Of a DNA stretch of 64,000 nucleotides, positions 45,161 through 53,600 are shown piece by piece (position 1 is the first letter of the stretch; each line of letters starts with the position of its first letter). The DNA comes from Enterococcus wangshanyuanii. Its GTDB lineage: Bacteria > Bacillota > Bacilli > Lactobacillales > Enterococcaceae. Location of the stretch: positions 1,612,001 to 1,676,000 of the forward strand of contig NZ_CP021874.1 in assembly GCF_002197645.1 (NCBI RefSeq). The letters run 5' to 3'. Made by a program: the position numbers and the translations under genes. Under the pieces are notes generated by a model. That model saw only the letters and a program-made list of their open reading frames with translations, did no database searches and was not told the DNA's origin.

Positions 45161-46051
45161 CTATGATAAATGCAGTTGATTTAAAAATTCTTGTAAGAAT
45201 GCTGGTTGAAATTCACTGCTGATTTCTTTTACAGATTCTAAAGTTTTCGTTCCTAATGTCAGCTGTTCTACTAATGCAGCTTTTGCACCTTCTAGACCAA
45301 GCAGACTTGGGTAAGTACTTTTATTTAAAGCTTCATCACGTCCAACTTGTTTGCCTAACTCAGCTTCCGAACTTGTCGCATCAAGTAAATCATCTTTGAT
45401 CTGAAAAGCTAACCCTAGATGCTTAGCGAAAATGCCTAATAAATCAACGACTTCTTCCGGCTGTTCAGCTAAAATCCCGCCAGCTAAAAGAGCAAATTCG
45501 ATCAACGCTCCTGTTTTCTTTTCGTGAACATTCGCTAGTTCAGCCAAAGTCAAAGAACGTTTTTCTCCTTGAAGATCCCCAGCCTGACCAGCAACCATGC
45601 CTTGTGTTCCAGCAGCTTTGCTCAAAAGCTGGATCAATAGTACTTTTTGATCTGACTGGATCTGACTGAGTGATACAAGCTGAAAAGCAGCTGTCAACAA
45701 TCCATCCCCCGCTAGAATAGCATGCGCTTCACCAAATACTTTATGATTCGTCGGCTTTCCACGACGCAAATCATCATCATCCATTGCAGGCAAATCATCA
45801 TGAATCAACGAATACGTATGAATCATTTCTAATGCCGCAGCAATTTGATAATCGTATGTTTTCGGGTAACGATCAAATGAATGAAGTACAGCTAAAACTA
45901 ATAGTGGACGGAATCGTTTCCCGCCAGCATGAATCGAATATAGCATCGCTTCTTTCAATTGTTCATTCGACGTGTACTGATTGATAAAATCTTCCATTTC
46001 CTTTTCGATAAGCGGTAAACTTTGCTTACGGAAACTGGTGAAATCTTCCAT
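45161..46051 (-). CDS. ispA: Geranyl/farnesyl diphosphate synthase
   Basis: A 296-residue all-helical prenyltransferase. First Asp-rich motif is LIHDDLPAMDDDDLRRGKPT and the second is FQIKDDLLDATSSEAELGK; GGKRFRP is the substrate loop. It condenses IPP with DMAPP/GPP to make FPP. ATG 46051 overlaps the xseB stop (TGATG); TTG 46054 is unlikely. The deoxyxylulose gene dxs, next to ispA in Bacillus, is absent, which fits enterococci using the mevalonate path. Confidence 0.95.
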   Translation of the reverse strand: MEDFTSFRKQSLPLIEKEMEDFINQYTSNEQLKEAMLYSIHAGGKRFRPLLVLAVLHSFDRYPKTYDYQIAAALEMIHTYSLIHDDLPAMDDDDLRRGKPTNHKVFGEAHAILAGDGLLTAAFQLVSLSQIQSDQKVLLIQLLSKAAGTQGMVAGQAGDLQGEKRSLTLAELANVHEKKTGALIEFALLAGGILAEQPEEVVDLLGIFAKHLGLAFQIKDDLLDATSSEAELGKQVGRDEALNKSTYPSLLGLEGAKAALVEQLTLGTKTLESVKEISSEFQPAFLQEFLNQLHLS

Positions 46052-46290
46052 CAAGCTTCCCCGCCTTCTTCGAATGGAACTTCTTCATTATTTTCTGTCA
46101 TCACTTTTGTTAAGGTCTTTTCAGCCTTTTGCAAGGTATCCTGACACTGTTTACTCAATGCCATTCCTTCTTGGAAAGCTGCTAAAGCTTCTTCCAAGGG
46201 AACATCACCGCGCTCTAAGCGCTGAACGATTTCTTCTAATTCGGTTAATGATTCTTCAAAAGTTTTTTCGACTGTTTTTTCTTTCGCCAT
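46051..46290 (-). CDS. xseB: Exodeoxyribonuclease VII small subunit
   Basis: A 79-residue helical protein: [34 protein letters not shown] is the family pattern. Six copies bind each XseA. It starts 1 bp after the xseA stop and overlaps ispA. Confidence 0.95.
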   Translation of the reverse strand: MAKEKTVEKTFEESLTELEEIVQRLERGDVPLEEALAAFQEGMALSKQCQDTLQKAEKTLTKVMTENNEEVPFEEGGEA

Positions 46291-46291
46291 T

Positions 46292-47638
46292 TTATTGCTC
46301 CTCTTCCACGGGTAAAACCTTTTCTACCACCGTATCTACGACTCCATCAACATAATGGATCTGGATTTTTTCTTTTGGTTTTAGTTCAGTGACCGATTTG
46401 ATCACTTGCTGTTCTTTCGTTGTATAGCTATAGCCACGACCCATGATTTTTAAAGGACTTAATAGATCTAGCTGTTGCACAGCAGAGCTAAATTGCTTTT
46501 GTTTGTCTTTCATGTACTGTTCCATGCGATTATGCAAGGATTCGTCCAAAAATTTTAATTGCTGCTGTCCTTCTCTGATCTGACTTTGAGGACTTTGTTG
46601 TCTGAACTGACCTATGATTTCTTGCGCTGTCCGTTGTTTTTGATGATAAACAGTTTCCATCGACTGAATCAAACGTTGCGTGATTCGGTCTAACTTGATG
46701 GTTTGTCCTTCATATAAACGATCCGGCTGTTTGAAGACATACGAATTTTTTAAACGCTGATAGCGATCAGTCTTTTGCTTCAATTGGTAAATAAAGCTTT
46801 GTTCTAAACGTGTTTGGCGATCGTTGATTTTCAATAATTCTTCATTTAAAACCGGAACCGCTAATTCTGCCGCCGCAGTTGGTGTCGCAGCACGAACGTC
46901 TGCAACCATATCCGCGATCGTCACGTCCGTTTCATGCCCGACAGAAGAAATGATCGGCGTTTTCGCCTGATAAATCGCCCTGGCCACCCGTTCTTCATTA
47001 AAAGGCCACAGATCCTCAATAGAACCACCGCCTCGACCCATGATCATTGTATCAAAAGTACCTAATTCTTCCACTCGTTGAATATTCCGTACAATATCAT
47101 CTGCTGCTTGGTCTCCTTGGACTAACGTAGGAAAAAGAACCAGCTGAGCAATCGGATATCTTCTTTTCACCGTTGTAATAATATCTCGAATAACTGCCCC
47201 GCTAGGACTAGTGATCACTGCAATTCGTTTAGGATAACGAGGCAGCATTTTTTTAGGTCCTTCAAATAAGCCTTCTTTTCCTAGTTTTTCACGTAATTCG
47301 GCTAATGCCTGATACAGCGCGCCAACACCATCGGGCTCCATATGTTCAACATAAATTTGATACGAGCCGCCATTTTCATATAGAGATACGCGACCGACAA
47401 CTAAGACCTTCATTCCTTCTTTAGGTTGAAACTTCAGCTTTTGAAAGGCTGATTTAAACATAATTGCAGAAATTTTTGCACCATCATCTTTTAAGCTAAA
47501 ATATTGATGGGCGTTTGGCCGTAAGCGAAAGTTAGAAATTTCTCCTGTTAAATATACTCGTTCCAAGTATGGATCAGCATCGAATTTACGTTTTAAATAT
47601 TTGGTTAAAGCTGTGACTGTTAAATATTGCTGTTCCAT
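46292..47638 (-). CDS. xseA: Exodeoxyribonuclease VII large subunit
   Basis: A 448-residue protein with an N-terminal OB fold ([23 protein letters not shown]), a catalytic middle region ([47 protein letters not shown]) and a long coiled-coil C-terminal part. With XseB it degrades single-stranded DNA from both ends. Confidence 0.96.
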   Translation of the reverse strand: MEQQYLTVTALTKYLKRKFDADPYLERVYLTGEISNFRLRPNAHQYFSLKDDGAKISAIMFKSAFQKLKFQPKEGMKVLVVGRVSLYENGGSYQIYVEHMEPDGVGALYQALAELREKLGKEGLFEGPKKMLPRYPKRIAVITSPSGAVIRDIITTVKRRYPIAQLVLFPTLVQGDQAADDIVRNIQRVEELGTFDTMIMGRGGGSIEDLWPFNEERVARAIYQAKTPIISSVGHETDVTIADMVADVRAATPTAAAELAVPVLNEELLKINDRQTRLEQSFIYQLKQKTDRYQRLKNSYVFKQPDRLYEGQTIKLDRITQRLIQSMETVYHQKQRTAQEIIGQFRQQSPQSQIREGQQQLKFLDESLHNRMEQYMKDKQKQFSSAVQQLDLLSPLKIMGRGYSYTTKEQQVIKSVTELKPKEKIQIHYVDGVVDTVVEKVLPVEEEQ

Positions 47639-47647
47639 CTTCTCACC

Positions 47648-48493
47648 TTACTTTTGTTTTTTAGCAGCCTCGACTGTTTGATACATCAGCATCGTGATCG
47701 TCATCGGACCAACACCTTTTGGTACAGGCGTGATATAGCTGGCGATCTCTGAGACTTCATCAAATTTCACATCACCGATCAGCTTCCCGTTTTCATCGCG
47801 GTTCATGCCCACATCAATGACGACTGCACCAGGCTTCACGAACTCTTTTGTCACGAAATGGCCGCGACCGATCGCAACAACAAGAATATCTGCTTCTCTG
47901 GTAACAGCCGGTAAATCTACAGTTCTAGAATGAGCGATCGTCACAGTCGCATTTTTCATCATCATTAACTGAGCCATCGGTTTACCAACGATATTACTCC
48001 GTCCGATCACTACTGCTCGTTTCCCTTCTAAGTCGATATTATAGGCTTCAAACATTTTCATGATGCCGTAAGGCGTACATGGAACCATTGTCGGCTCACC
48101 GATAAATAAGTGTCCCATGTTCATTGGATGAAAGCCATCAACATCTTTGTTCGAATCAACAGCAAGTAAGACTTTTTCTTCATCGATATGTTTTGGTAAC
48201 GGTAACTGAACCAAAATACCATGAAATTCGGGATCTTGATTGTAGCGTTCGATCACCTCAAGTAACTCAGCTTCTGAAATCGTTTCAGGCAAACGTTCGA
48301 TTTTTGAACGAATCCCGATTTTAGCTGCTGCTAAATCTTTGTTCTTCACATACGTTTGACTCGCTGGATTTTCACCGACCAACAACACGACTAAACCCGG
48401 TTTAATGCCCTTTTTTTCAAGTTCTGTTACTTCTTCTTTGATTTGCGCCTGCATTTTGTCTGCTAATTCACGACCGTTGATTAACTCTCCCAT
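47648..48493 (-). CDS. folD: Bifunctional methylene-THF dehydrogenase/methenyl-THF cyclohydrolase
   Basis: A 281-residue FolD, making formyl-THF for purine and formyl-Met. Visible are the catalytic Lys motif [46 protein letters not shown] and the NADP loop [16 protein letters not shown] 48493 behind GAGGAG was chosen; the in-frame extension to 48592 runs into the promoter. It heads the folD-xseA-xseB-ispA-tlyA run. Confidence 0.97.
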   Translation of the reverse strand: MGELINGRELADKMQAQIKEEVTELEKKGIKPGLVVLLVGENPASQTYVKNKDLAAAKIGIRSKIERLPETISEAELLEVIERYNQDPEFHGILVQLPLPKHIDEEKVLLAVDSNKDVDGFHPMNMGHLFIGEPTMVPCTPYGIMKMFEAYNIDLEGKRAVVIGRSNIVGKPMAQLMMMKNATVTIAHSRTVDLPAVTREADILVVAIGRGHFVTKEFVKPGAVVIDVGMNRDENGKLIGDVKFDEVSEIASYITPVPKGVGPMTITMLMYQTVEAAKKQK

Positions 48494-48527
48494 GAGATCA
48501 CTCCTCTTTTTTTGTTTGTATTGTTTC

Positions 48528-48535
48528 ATTTTAGC
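48528..48535 (-). promoter_or_regulatory. Promoter of the folD operon (extended -10)
   Basis: TGCTAAAAT on the minus strand, 35 bp before folD, with TGTAAA as a weak -35 17 bp upstream. A terminator lies just before it, so folD and the genes after it need a promoter here. Confidence 0.55.
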
Positions 48536-48592
48536 ATAGATTAGGGAGTCTTTACACTGTATAATCTTGTCTGTTATCTGATTTATGTACAA

Positions 48593-48640
48593 AAAAAATG
48601 ACTAAGAGCAACTCTCTGAGCCATCCTTAGTCATTTTAAA
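48593..48640 (-). terminator. Terminator after nusB
   Basis: AAAATGACTAAG and CTTAGTCATTTT with an inner loop of 18-20 nt, then TTTTTTTT on the minus strand. Confidence 0.85.
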
Positions 48641-48669
48641 TTTTATTCGTTAAAGGAAACGAACGCTTC

Positions 48670-49116
48670 TTACTCTTCAAGATCCTTCATGACATTTGAC
48701 AGTACGCCATTGACAAATTTTCTTGAGCGGTCATCACTAAATTTTTTGGTTAATTCAATTGCTTCATTCAATGCTACTGTATTAGGCACATCTCCTGCAT
48801 AGATCATTTCAAAAATAGCCATACGTAGAATGATCAAGTCCATTTTAGCGATCCTATTGATCGTCCAATTCGTACCTAAATGTTTCTTAATGACCTCATC
48901 TAACTCTGATTTACGGTCACAGACGCCACCAACCAATAAATCTAGATAAGTTGGAACAAATTCTTCCCCATCTTCGCTGATGATATCACGGTTATCTAAT
49001 TCTAAAGCATAATAAATCGCATCTTGTTTCGTCAAATCGATATTAAAATCCAAAGGAAATAAAGCTTGTAGTGCTTTTTCACGAATCTCATGACGAGTAA
49101 AGCTCGGCTTACTCAT
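48670..49116 (-). CDS. nusB: Transcription antitermination factor NusB
   Basis: A 148-residue all-helical NusB (FTRHEIREKALQALFPLDFN, FVPTYLDLLVGGV, LIILRMAIFEMIYAGDVPNTVALNEAIELTKKF). It joins NusE/S10 on boxA of rRNA transcripts. ATG 49116 overlaps the end of yqhY (ATGAG-TAA), so the genes are coupled. Confidence 0.96.
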   Translation of the reverse strand: MSKPSFTRHEIREKALQALFPLDFNIDLTKQDAIYYALELDNRDIISEDGEEFVPTYLDLLVGGVCDRKSELDEVIKKHLGTNWTINRIAKMDLIILRMAIFEMIYAGDVPNTVALNEAIELTKKFSDDRSRKFVNGVLSNVMKDLEE

Positions 49117-49534
49117 TTTCTCCCTCTTCCTCTGGGAATAATTCATCGAAATCTGGCTCAGGAAGCTTTTCAGGAACGACTGCCACTACATGGATATTTA
49201 CTTCGACTAAATCGATATCAGTCATAAACAATACTTGCTGTTTTACACGATCCTGCATCTCTAAGGCAACTTTCGGTACAGAGATCCCGTAATTCAAGTA
49301 GCAATAAATATCGACTTTCAAGCCTTCTTCTTCCGCTCTTAAAAAGACACCTTTGCCGTGAGCAGCACGACCAAGGAACTCTGTTACATTATTAGCAAAT
49401 GTTCCGCGCATGCCATATACGCCATCAACTTTAGAAGCTGCAATACCAATAATGACTTCAATTACTTCTGGTGCGATCACGATTTCACCTAAAGCATCTT
49501 TTGTATTAATCACTAGATTTTTTTCGTCAGTCAT
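49109..49534 (-). CDS. yqhY: Asp23/Gls24 family protein YqhY
   Basis: A 141-residue Asp23-family protein (IVIAPEVIEVIIGIAASKVDGVYGMRG, KVDIYCYLNYGISVPKVALEMQDRVKQQV) with an acidic tail. B. subtilis YqhY helps control acetyl-CoA carboxylase activity. Here no acc genes are next to it. ATG 49534 follows GAGGAGG. The 138-bp gap upstream holds no efp gene. Confidence 0.93.
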   Translation of the reverse strand: MTDEKNLVINTKDALGEIVIAPEVIEVIIGIAASKVDGVYGMRGTFANNVTEFLGRAAHGKGVFLRAEEEGLKVDIYCYLNYGISVPKVALEMQDRVKQQVLFMTDIDLVEVNIHVVAVVPEKLPEPDFDELFPEEEGENE

Positions 49535-49687
49535 TTTTATCCTCCTCAATAGTTATGTTCGAGAAACTTTCCTTCTATTTTCAAGCTTTCGTCCATATAC
49601 CTATCTAAGTTTACATTCACACCTAGTTTATCATTAAATGATCGTTTTCGCTACCAAAAAAAGAGTCAGGAAAACGTGTTCTACAAA

Positions 49688-50752
49688 TTATAAAATAATC
49701 AATTCTTTCGGTGAATGTGTCAATACACGATTGCCGTCTTTCGTGATCAGTAGATCATCTTCGATTCTGACACCGCCAAGTCCTGGTAAATAAATCCCAG
49801 GCTCATCTGTGATCACATTCCCTGCCACGAATTGTTTCTCTGCTCTAAATGAAACATTAGGTCCTTCGTGGATCTCTAAACCAATTCCGTGTCCTGTACT
49901 ATGACCAAAAGCTTCTCCATAACCATAAGAAGCAATATGATCACGAGCGATCGCATCCAGTTGAATACCTGTCAATCCCGGTCTTGCTTCATCTAACACT
50001 TTCAATTGTGCTTCTAAAACGATTTGATAGATCTCTTTCAACTTAGGATCAGGTTCACCAATTGAAAACGTTCTTGTCATATCAGAAACATAGCCTTGGT
50101 AGTAGCAGCCAAAATCTAACGTGATCAAATCACCCTTTTCAATGATTTTTTCACTGGCAACGCCATGTGGCATAGCCGAACGCACCCCACTGGCAACGAT
50201 CGTTTCAAATGAAACGTCAGTTGCTCCTAATGAACGCATATAAAAATCCAATTGATTGGCGATCTCAATTTCTGTCATCCCTGGTTTGATGACTGTTAAA
50301 ATATGTTTGAAGCCAAGATCAGCAATGCTACATGCTTTCTCAATGATCGCAATCTCTTCTTCATCCTTCACTTCACGTAGTTCTTCGATCAAACCAGCTA
50401 CTGGAACTAATTCACACGGGGTGATTTCTTCCAGCACACTATATTCAGCAAAGCTGACAAATAACTCTTCAAAAGCGATATTTTTCAGCTGTTCTTTTTC
50501 TGCAATCGCAACAACCTCATCAAAGATCGGCCCTGCATTTTGAACGATTTCGTAGCCTTGTGCTTGTGCTGCCGCTTGCTCTGTATAACGAAAATCTGTG
50601 ACAAAAAATGCTTTGTCTAATGTGATCACTGCTAATCCTGTAGTTCCTGTAAAGTTTGTTAAATACCGTAGATTATACGCGCTGGTGATTAAAAAGGCAT
50701 CTAGATTGTTTTCCTTCATTAGAGTTCTTAATTTATTTACTCTGCTCATCAT
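49688..50752 (-). CDS. pepP: M24 family Xaa-Pro peptidase
   Basis: A 354-residue metallopeptidase. An N-terminal creatinase-like domain (residues 1-125, DAFLITSAYNLRYLTNFTG) is followed by the pita-bread catalytic domain with metal ligands in LDFGCYYQGYVSDMTRT (D...D), GHSTGHGIGLEIHEGP (His), ITDEPGIYL (Glu) and GGVRIEDDLL (Glu). It removes N-terminal residues before proline. B. subtilis has its homologue just before efp. Confidence 0.93.
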   Translation of the reverse strand: MMSRVNKLRTLMKENNLDAFLITSAYNLRYLTNFTGTTGLAVITLDKAFFVTDFRYTEQAAAQAQGYEIVQNAGPIFDEVVAIAEKEQLKNIAFEELFVSFAEYSVLEEITPCELVPVAGLIEELREVKDEEEIAIIEKACSIADLGFKHILTVIKPGMTEIEIANQLDFYMRSLGATDVSFETIVASGVRSAMPHGVASEKIIEKGDLITLDFGCYYQGYVSDMTRTFSIGEPDPKLKEIYQIVLEAQLKVLDEARPGLTGIQLDAIARDHIASYGYGEAFGHSTGHGIGLEIHEGPNVSFRAEKQFVAGNVITDEPGIYLPGLGGVRIEDDLLITKDGNRVLTHSPKELIIL

Positions 50753-50988
50753 TGTTTTTCCTTCTTTCTTTATAGCATCCTCTTCAATTGTAGCAAATTT
50801 TCACTTTGTTTGTTACCTATTCGGTTCAATTTAGGGAATCTTTTTATTTTAGTTTTAATCCGGAAAAATTAATTTATCTAAAAGAAAATTTAACCTCTAA
50901 GTTATTCTAAAACTTCCACTCTACACTACATTCTTTACTATTCTTTAAGATAATTTTGATACACTTTGTACAGAAAGCGAGGTAATCA

Positions 50989-51801
50989 ATGAAAAAACGA
51001 TCTATATTCTTTCTCGTCCTATTTTTAGCAATTATTGGTATGATCTTCTATGCCTTTTTGATAGAACCAAAACGAATCGTCACTCACAACTATACACTCG
51101 GAAATAATCAAGGACAAAAACCAGTCAAAGTTGTTCAACTTTCGGATATACATATTCAAAAAAACTATCCAACGACTCAGCTTGAAAAAATTGTTACAAA
51201 GGTGAATCAGGAAAAGCCGGATATCATTTTATTTACTGGTGATCTATTTGATAATTATGCAACGTACGGACCTGCTGAAGAAGTCACAGCTGCCTTAAGT
51301 CGATTAACTGCTCCGCTAGGAAAATTCGCTGTTTGGGGCAATCATGATTATGGCGGCGGAGCCTCTCGTGTTTACCCGGAAATATTAGCTGCAGCTGGTT
51401 TTCAATTATTGGAAAATACAGGGATCAACGTTGCTAATGCAGATGGAAAAAATATTTTTATCAGTGGTTTAGATGATTCTTTATTAGGAAACTCTTCTAT
51501 TGAAGAAGCTTTGAGCAACCGTCAAAGCGATTACACGATTTTACTTAGTCATGAACCAGATGTAGCTGATCAATTAGTGGATCAAAATATCCAGCTGATT
51601 TTGTCCGGTCACAGTCATGGCGGACAAATCAATATTCCTTTTCTAACGATCAAAAATGTTATGGCAGAAAAGTATTTTAGCGGTTTTTACAATCTAACAG
51701 GTGACACAACGCTATATGTCAATACAGGATTAGGAACAACGAAAATACCTGCCCGTTTTAGAGTACCACCGGAAATTGCTGTATTTGATTTGTATATTTA
51801 A
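50989..51801 (+). CDS. Membrane-anchored metallophosphoesterase
   Basis: A 270-residue calcineurin-like phosphoesterase with one N-terminal transmembrane helix (IFFLVLFLAIIGMIFYAFLI). The metal-site motifs are all present: LSDIHI, FTGDLFD, GNHDYGG, LLSHEPD and LSGHSHGGQ. It resembles B. subtilis YkuE and YkoQ, the former a lipid-linked UDP-sugar hydrolase candidate; substrate is uncertain. It ends in a strong terminator. Confidence 0.9.
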   Translation: MKKRSIFFLVLFLAIIGMIFYAFLIEPKRIVTHNYTLGNNQGQKPVKVVQLSDIHIQKNYPTTQLEKIVTKVNQEKPDIILFTGDLFDNYATYGPAEEVTAALSRLTAPLGKFAVWGNHDYGGGASRVYPEILAAAGFQLLENTGINVANADGKNIFISGLDDSLLGNSSIEEALSNRQSDYTILLSHEPDVADQLVDQNIQLILSGHSHGGQINIPFLTIKNVMAEKYFSGFYNLTGDTTLYVNTGLGTTKIPARFRVPPEIAVFDLYI

Positions 51802-51808
51802 AAAAAGT

Positions 51809-51852
51809 AGAGAGCAAGACAAAACTGATTTTCAGTTTTGTCTTGCTCTCTA
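51809..51852. terminator. Strong terminator after the phosphoesterase gene
   Basis: AGAGAGCAAGACAAAACTGA and its exact complement around a 4-nt loop. It also faces the element to the right. Confidence 0.85.
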
Positions 51853-52140
51853 AAATCGAATAAACGGTGAAAAAAGCAACTACTACGCTATGCTTCGATC
51901 ACATCAGCTAACGCATAAAGTTTCACTATCGTTCAAAGAACAAAGTGAAACTAGCAAAATTCCAAGTGCTAAAGCCCTAAGAGTTGGAGGCTTCGAAATA
52001 AGCCGAAATTGCTGTAAAACACAGCGAGGAACAAGTTGATGCTTTCTCGTCAAAGACTCGTCGCAGATAAACAGTCTTGCACAGTACCTACTCGATTCTC
52101 GGAACTAAACACTTTTGTTTCAGCCTCTATCTTTTTCCTG
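51853..52140. repeat. Intergenic element with a string of hairpins
   Basis: A 290-bp non-coding stretch holding several short perfect hairpins: AGTTTCACT/AGTGAAACT (51919-51952), GGCTT...AAGCC (51989-52003), GCTGT/ACAGC (52011-52025) and AGACT/AGTCT (52055-52078). On the minus strand it begins right after the stop of the 49-residue ORF and ends in the terminator at 51,809. It may be a structured 3' region or an intergenic repeat family. Confidence 0.5.
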
Positions 52141-52145
52141 TTTAT

Positions 52146-52295
52146 TTATCTAGAAAATTCTTTGACTCGTCCACCAATTTTATTGGCAAATTTTTCTGCA
52201 TAATTTTTATCAACAAAGACTCGTGCTCGATTTTTATCTCTTGTACGTTGTCCGTCTTTACTAATATATCCATGTAATACTTTTACAGCGTACAT
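52146..52295 (-). CDS. 49-residue conserved-looking small protein
   Basis: ATG 52295, 7 nt after AAGGAGGG (a very strong site), opens a 49-residue frame: YAVKVLHGYISKDG, then RTRDKNRARVFVD, and YAEKFANKIGGRVKEFSR at the end. It is basic, soluble and has no signal peptide. I do not recognise the family. Codon use and the strong binding site suggest a real gene. It lies alone between the terminator of the PNPOx-like gene and the hairpin element. Confidence 0.65.
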   Translation of the reverse strand: MYAVKVLHGYISKDGQRTRDKNRARVFVDKNYAEKFANKIGGRVKEFSR

Positions 52296-52404
52296 TGCCA
52301 TCCCTCCTTCTTATTGCTCTTCCTGATAATATAATCACTATACCTTAGAAAGCTTAACGAAAGCATAAATTGGTTCGAATATTTTATGAAGAGTTATTAA
52401 GAAA

Positions 52405-52443
52405 AAAGAAAAAAAGCCTCAAGCAAAAAATGCTCAGACTTAT
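52405..52443 (-). terminator. Terminator after the PNPOx-like gene
   Basis: AAGTCTGAGC/GCTTGAGGCTT with one bulge, a short T-rich loop and seven T on the minus strand. Confidence 0.75.
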
Positions 52444-52467
52444 TCCTTTTCATTGATCATTGATTCA

Positions 52468-52872
52468 TTAAACAATGATATCTTTTGTTTTTTTATCCAT
52501 ATGGATTCTTGCTGTCCAAGTTTCAAAGGTCACTAAGACTGGTGTTTGATGATTCAGTTCTTTTTGATAATCAGATAATTTAGAGGCGATCTCATCATTA
52601 GAATCTAATTCTTCAACAGAAAATTTTCCTTTTAGCAACAAGCTTTCATGGGCAATTTCTTCATAGCAACAAACAGACCCATTGGGGTTACAACGAATAT
52701 TTTTGACTGTTTCTCCTTCCCCATCCAAATAAAATTGTAATTTCAACAATCCTTCTCTCCATAAGGGTGTAGATACGGTAATCACTGTTGGAAATTCCCT
52801 TTTATCGATGGTCGCAAGTAAAAATACTTTACTGGAATTTAGTAATCTCACAATTCGTTCATGTATCTCCAT
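52468..52872 (-). CDS. Pyridoxamine 5'-phosphate oxidase-like flavin-binding protein
   Basis: A 134-residue split-barrel protein. VRLLNSSKVFLLATIDKREFPTVITVSTPLWREG is the typical start, followed by KLQFYLDGEGETVKNIRCNPNGSVCCYE. Such small single-domain proteins bind FMN, F420-like or heme cofactors and are rarely true PNPOx. ATG 52872 follows AGGAGG. It stands alone. Confidence 0.82.
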   Translation of the reverse strand: MEIHERIVRLLNSSKVFLLATIDKREFPTVITVSTPLWREGLLKLQFYLDGEGETVKNIRCNPNGSVCCYEEIAHESLLLKGKFSVEELDSNDEIASKLSDYQKELNHQTPVLVTFETWTARIHMDKKTKDIIV

Positions 52873-52996
52873 TTCTAAAGGCCTCCTCTTTTATCGCTAT
52901 TCACTCAATTATAGCAACTATCTGCTATTTTTGAAAAGCTAAACCCTTTTGAAAGCATTTTAGGAGATACATTTTCTGCTTATTTTCCACTACAAA

Positions 52997-53467
52997 TCAA
53001 TTGATCGTTTCTTGACTCAACCAATCTCTTTGACGGCTTTTCTTCAAAATCAAGCGGCATATAGGACCAACAATCAATAGTTGCAACGGTAGGGCCATTA
53101 CTAAATTCTGCCTAAACGCTCCTATATAGTTGCTAAAAAATTCTTCTGTAAAACCAGTTTGAATCACGACACCGTAAATGGACATGAAAAAGACCATTCC
53201 GAACACCATACAACTAGAAACAGCAACAATCATATGAAGCTGTTTTTCTCTATTGATCGGTAAAGCAAAAGCAACTTTTTTTGCGGTATTCGCCACAATG
53301 AACACGTCGACTAAAAAAGCCACTAGAAAACCGGGAATTAACCCACCCACTAGATGGCTCCATGACAATTGATCGTGCAACAGCAAATTATAAAGACTCA
53401 TTGAAAACACCATGGAAAAACAGACAATCGTTGTAAAAAATAAACTTTCTTTTTTTGTTTTCGGCAT
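52997..53467 (-). CDS. DUF2798-like four-helix membrane protein
   Basis: A 156-residue protein with four transmembrane helices in two similar pairs (FTTIVCFSMVFSMSLYNLLL and VAVSSCMVFGMVFFMSIYGVV; LVGGLIPGFLVAFLVDVFIVA and NLVMALPLQLLIVGPICRLI). The internal duplication and the M-S-x-YN/YG motif fit the DUF2798 family, of unknown function. ATG 53467 follows a GAGG. Confidence 0.75.
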   Translation of the reverse strand: MPKTKKESLFFTTIVCFSMVFSMSLYNLLLHDQLSWSHLVGGLIPGFLVAFLVDVFIVANTAKKVAFALPINREKQLHMIVAVSSCMVFGMVFFMSIYGVVIQTGFTEEFFSNYIGAFRQNLVMALPLQLLIVGPICRLILKKSRQRDWLSQETIN

Positions 53468-53550
53468 ACATACACTCCTCTTTTTTTCATAACAGAGATT
53501 ATGCTACCATAAAAAAAAGTTTCTCGTAAGTATTTTTTATCTTCTCAATA

Positions 53551-53598
53551 AAAAATACTCTAATAGCCCAAAGAACAATTTAGACTACTAGAGTTTTA
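53551..53598 (-). terminator. Terminator after the polytopic membrane protein gene
   Basis: ACTCTAGTAG/CTATTAGAGT pair with one wobble around a long loop, then TTTTTTATT on the minus strand. Confidence 0.7.
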
Positions 53599-53600
53599 TT

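Noticed and set aside
52077..52277. Plus-strand 66-codon frame
   Set aside because: It is antisense to the 49-residue ORF, which has a far better ribosome binding site.
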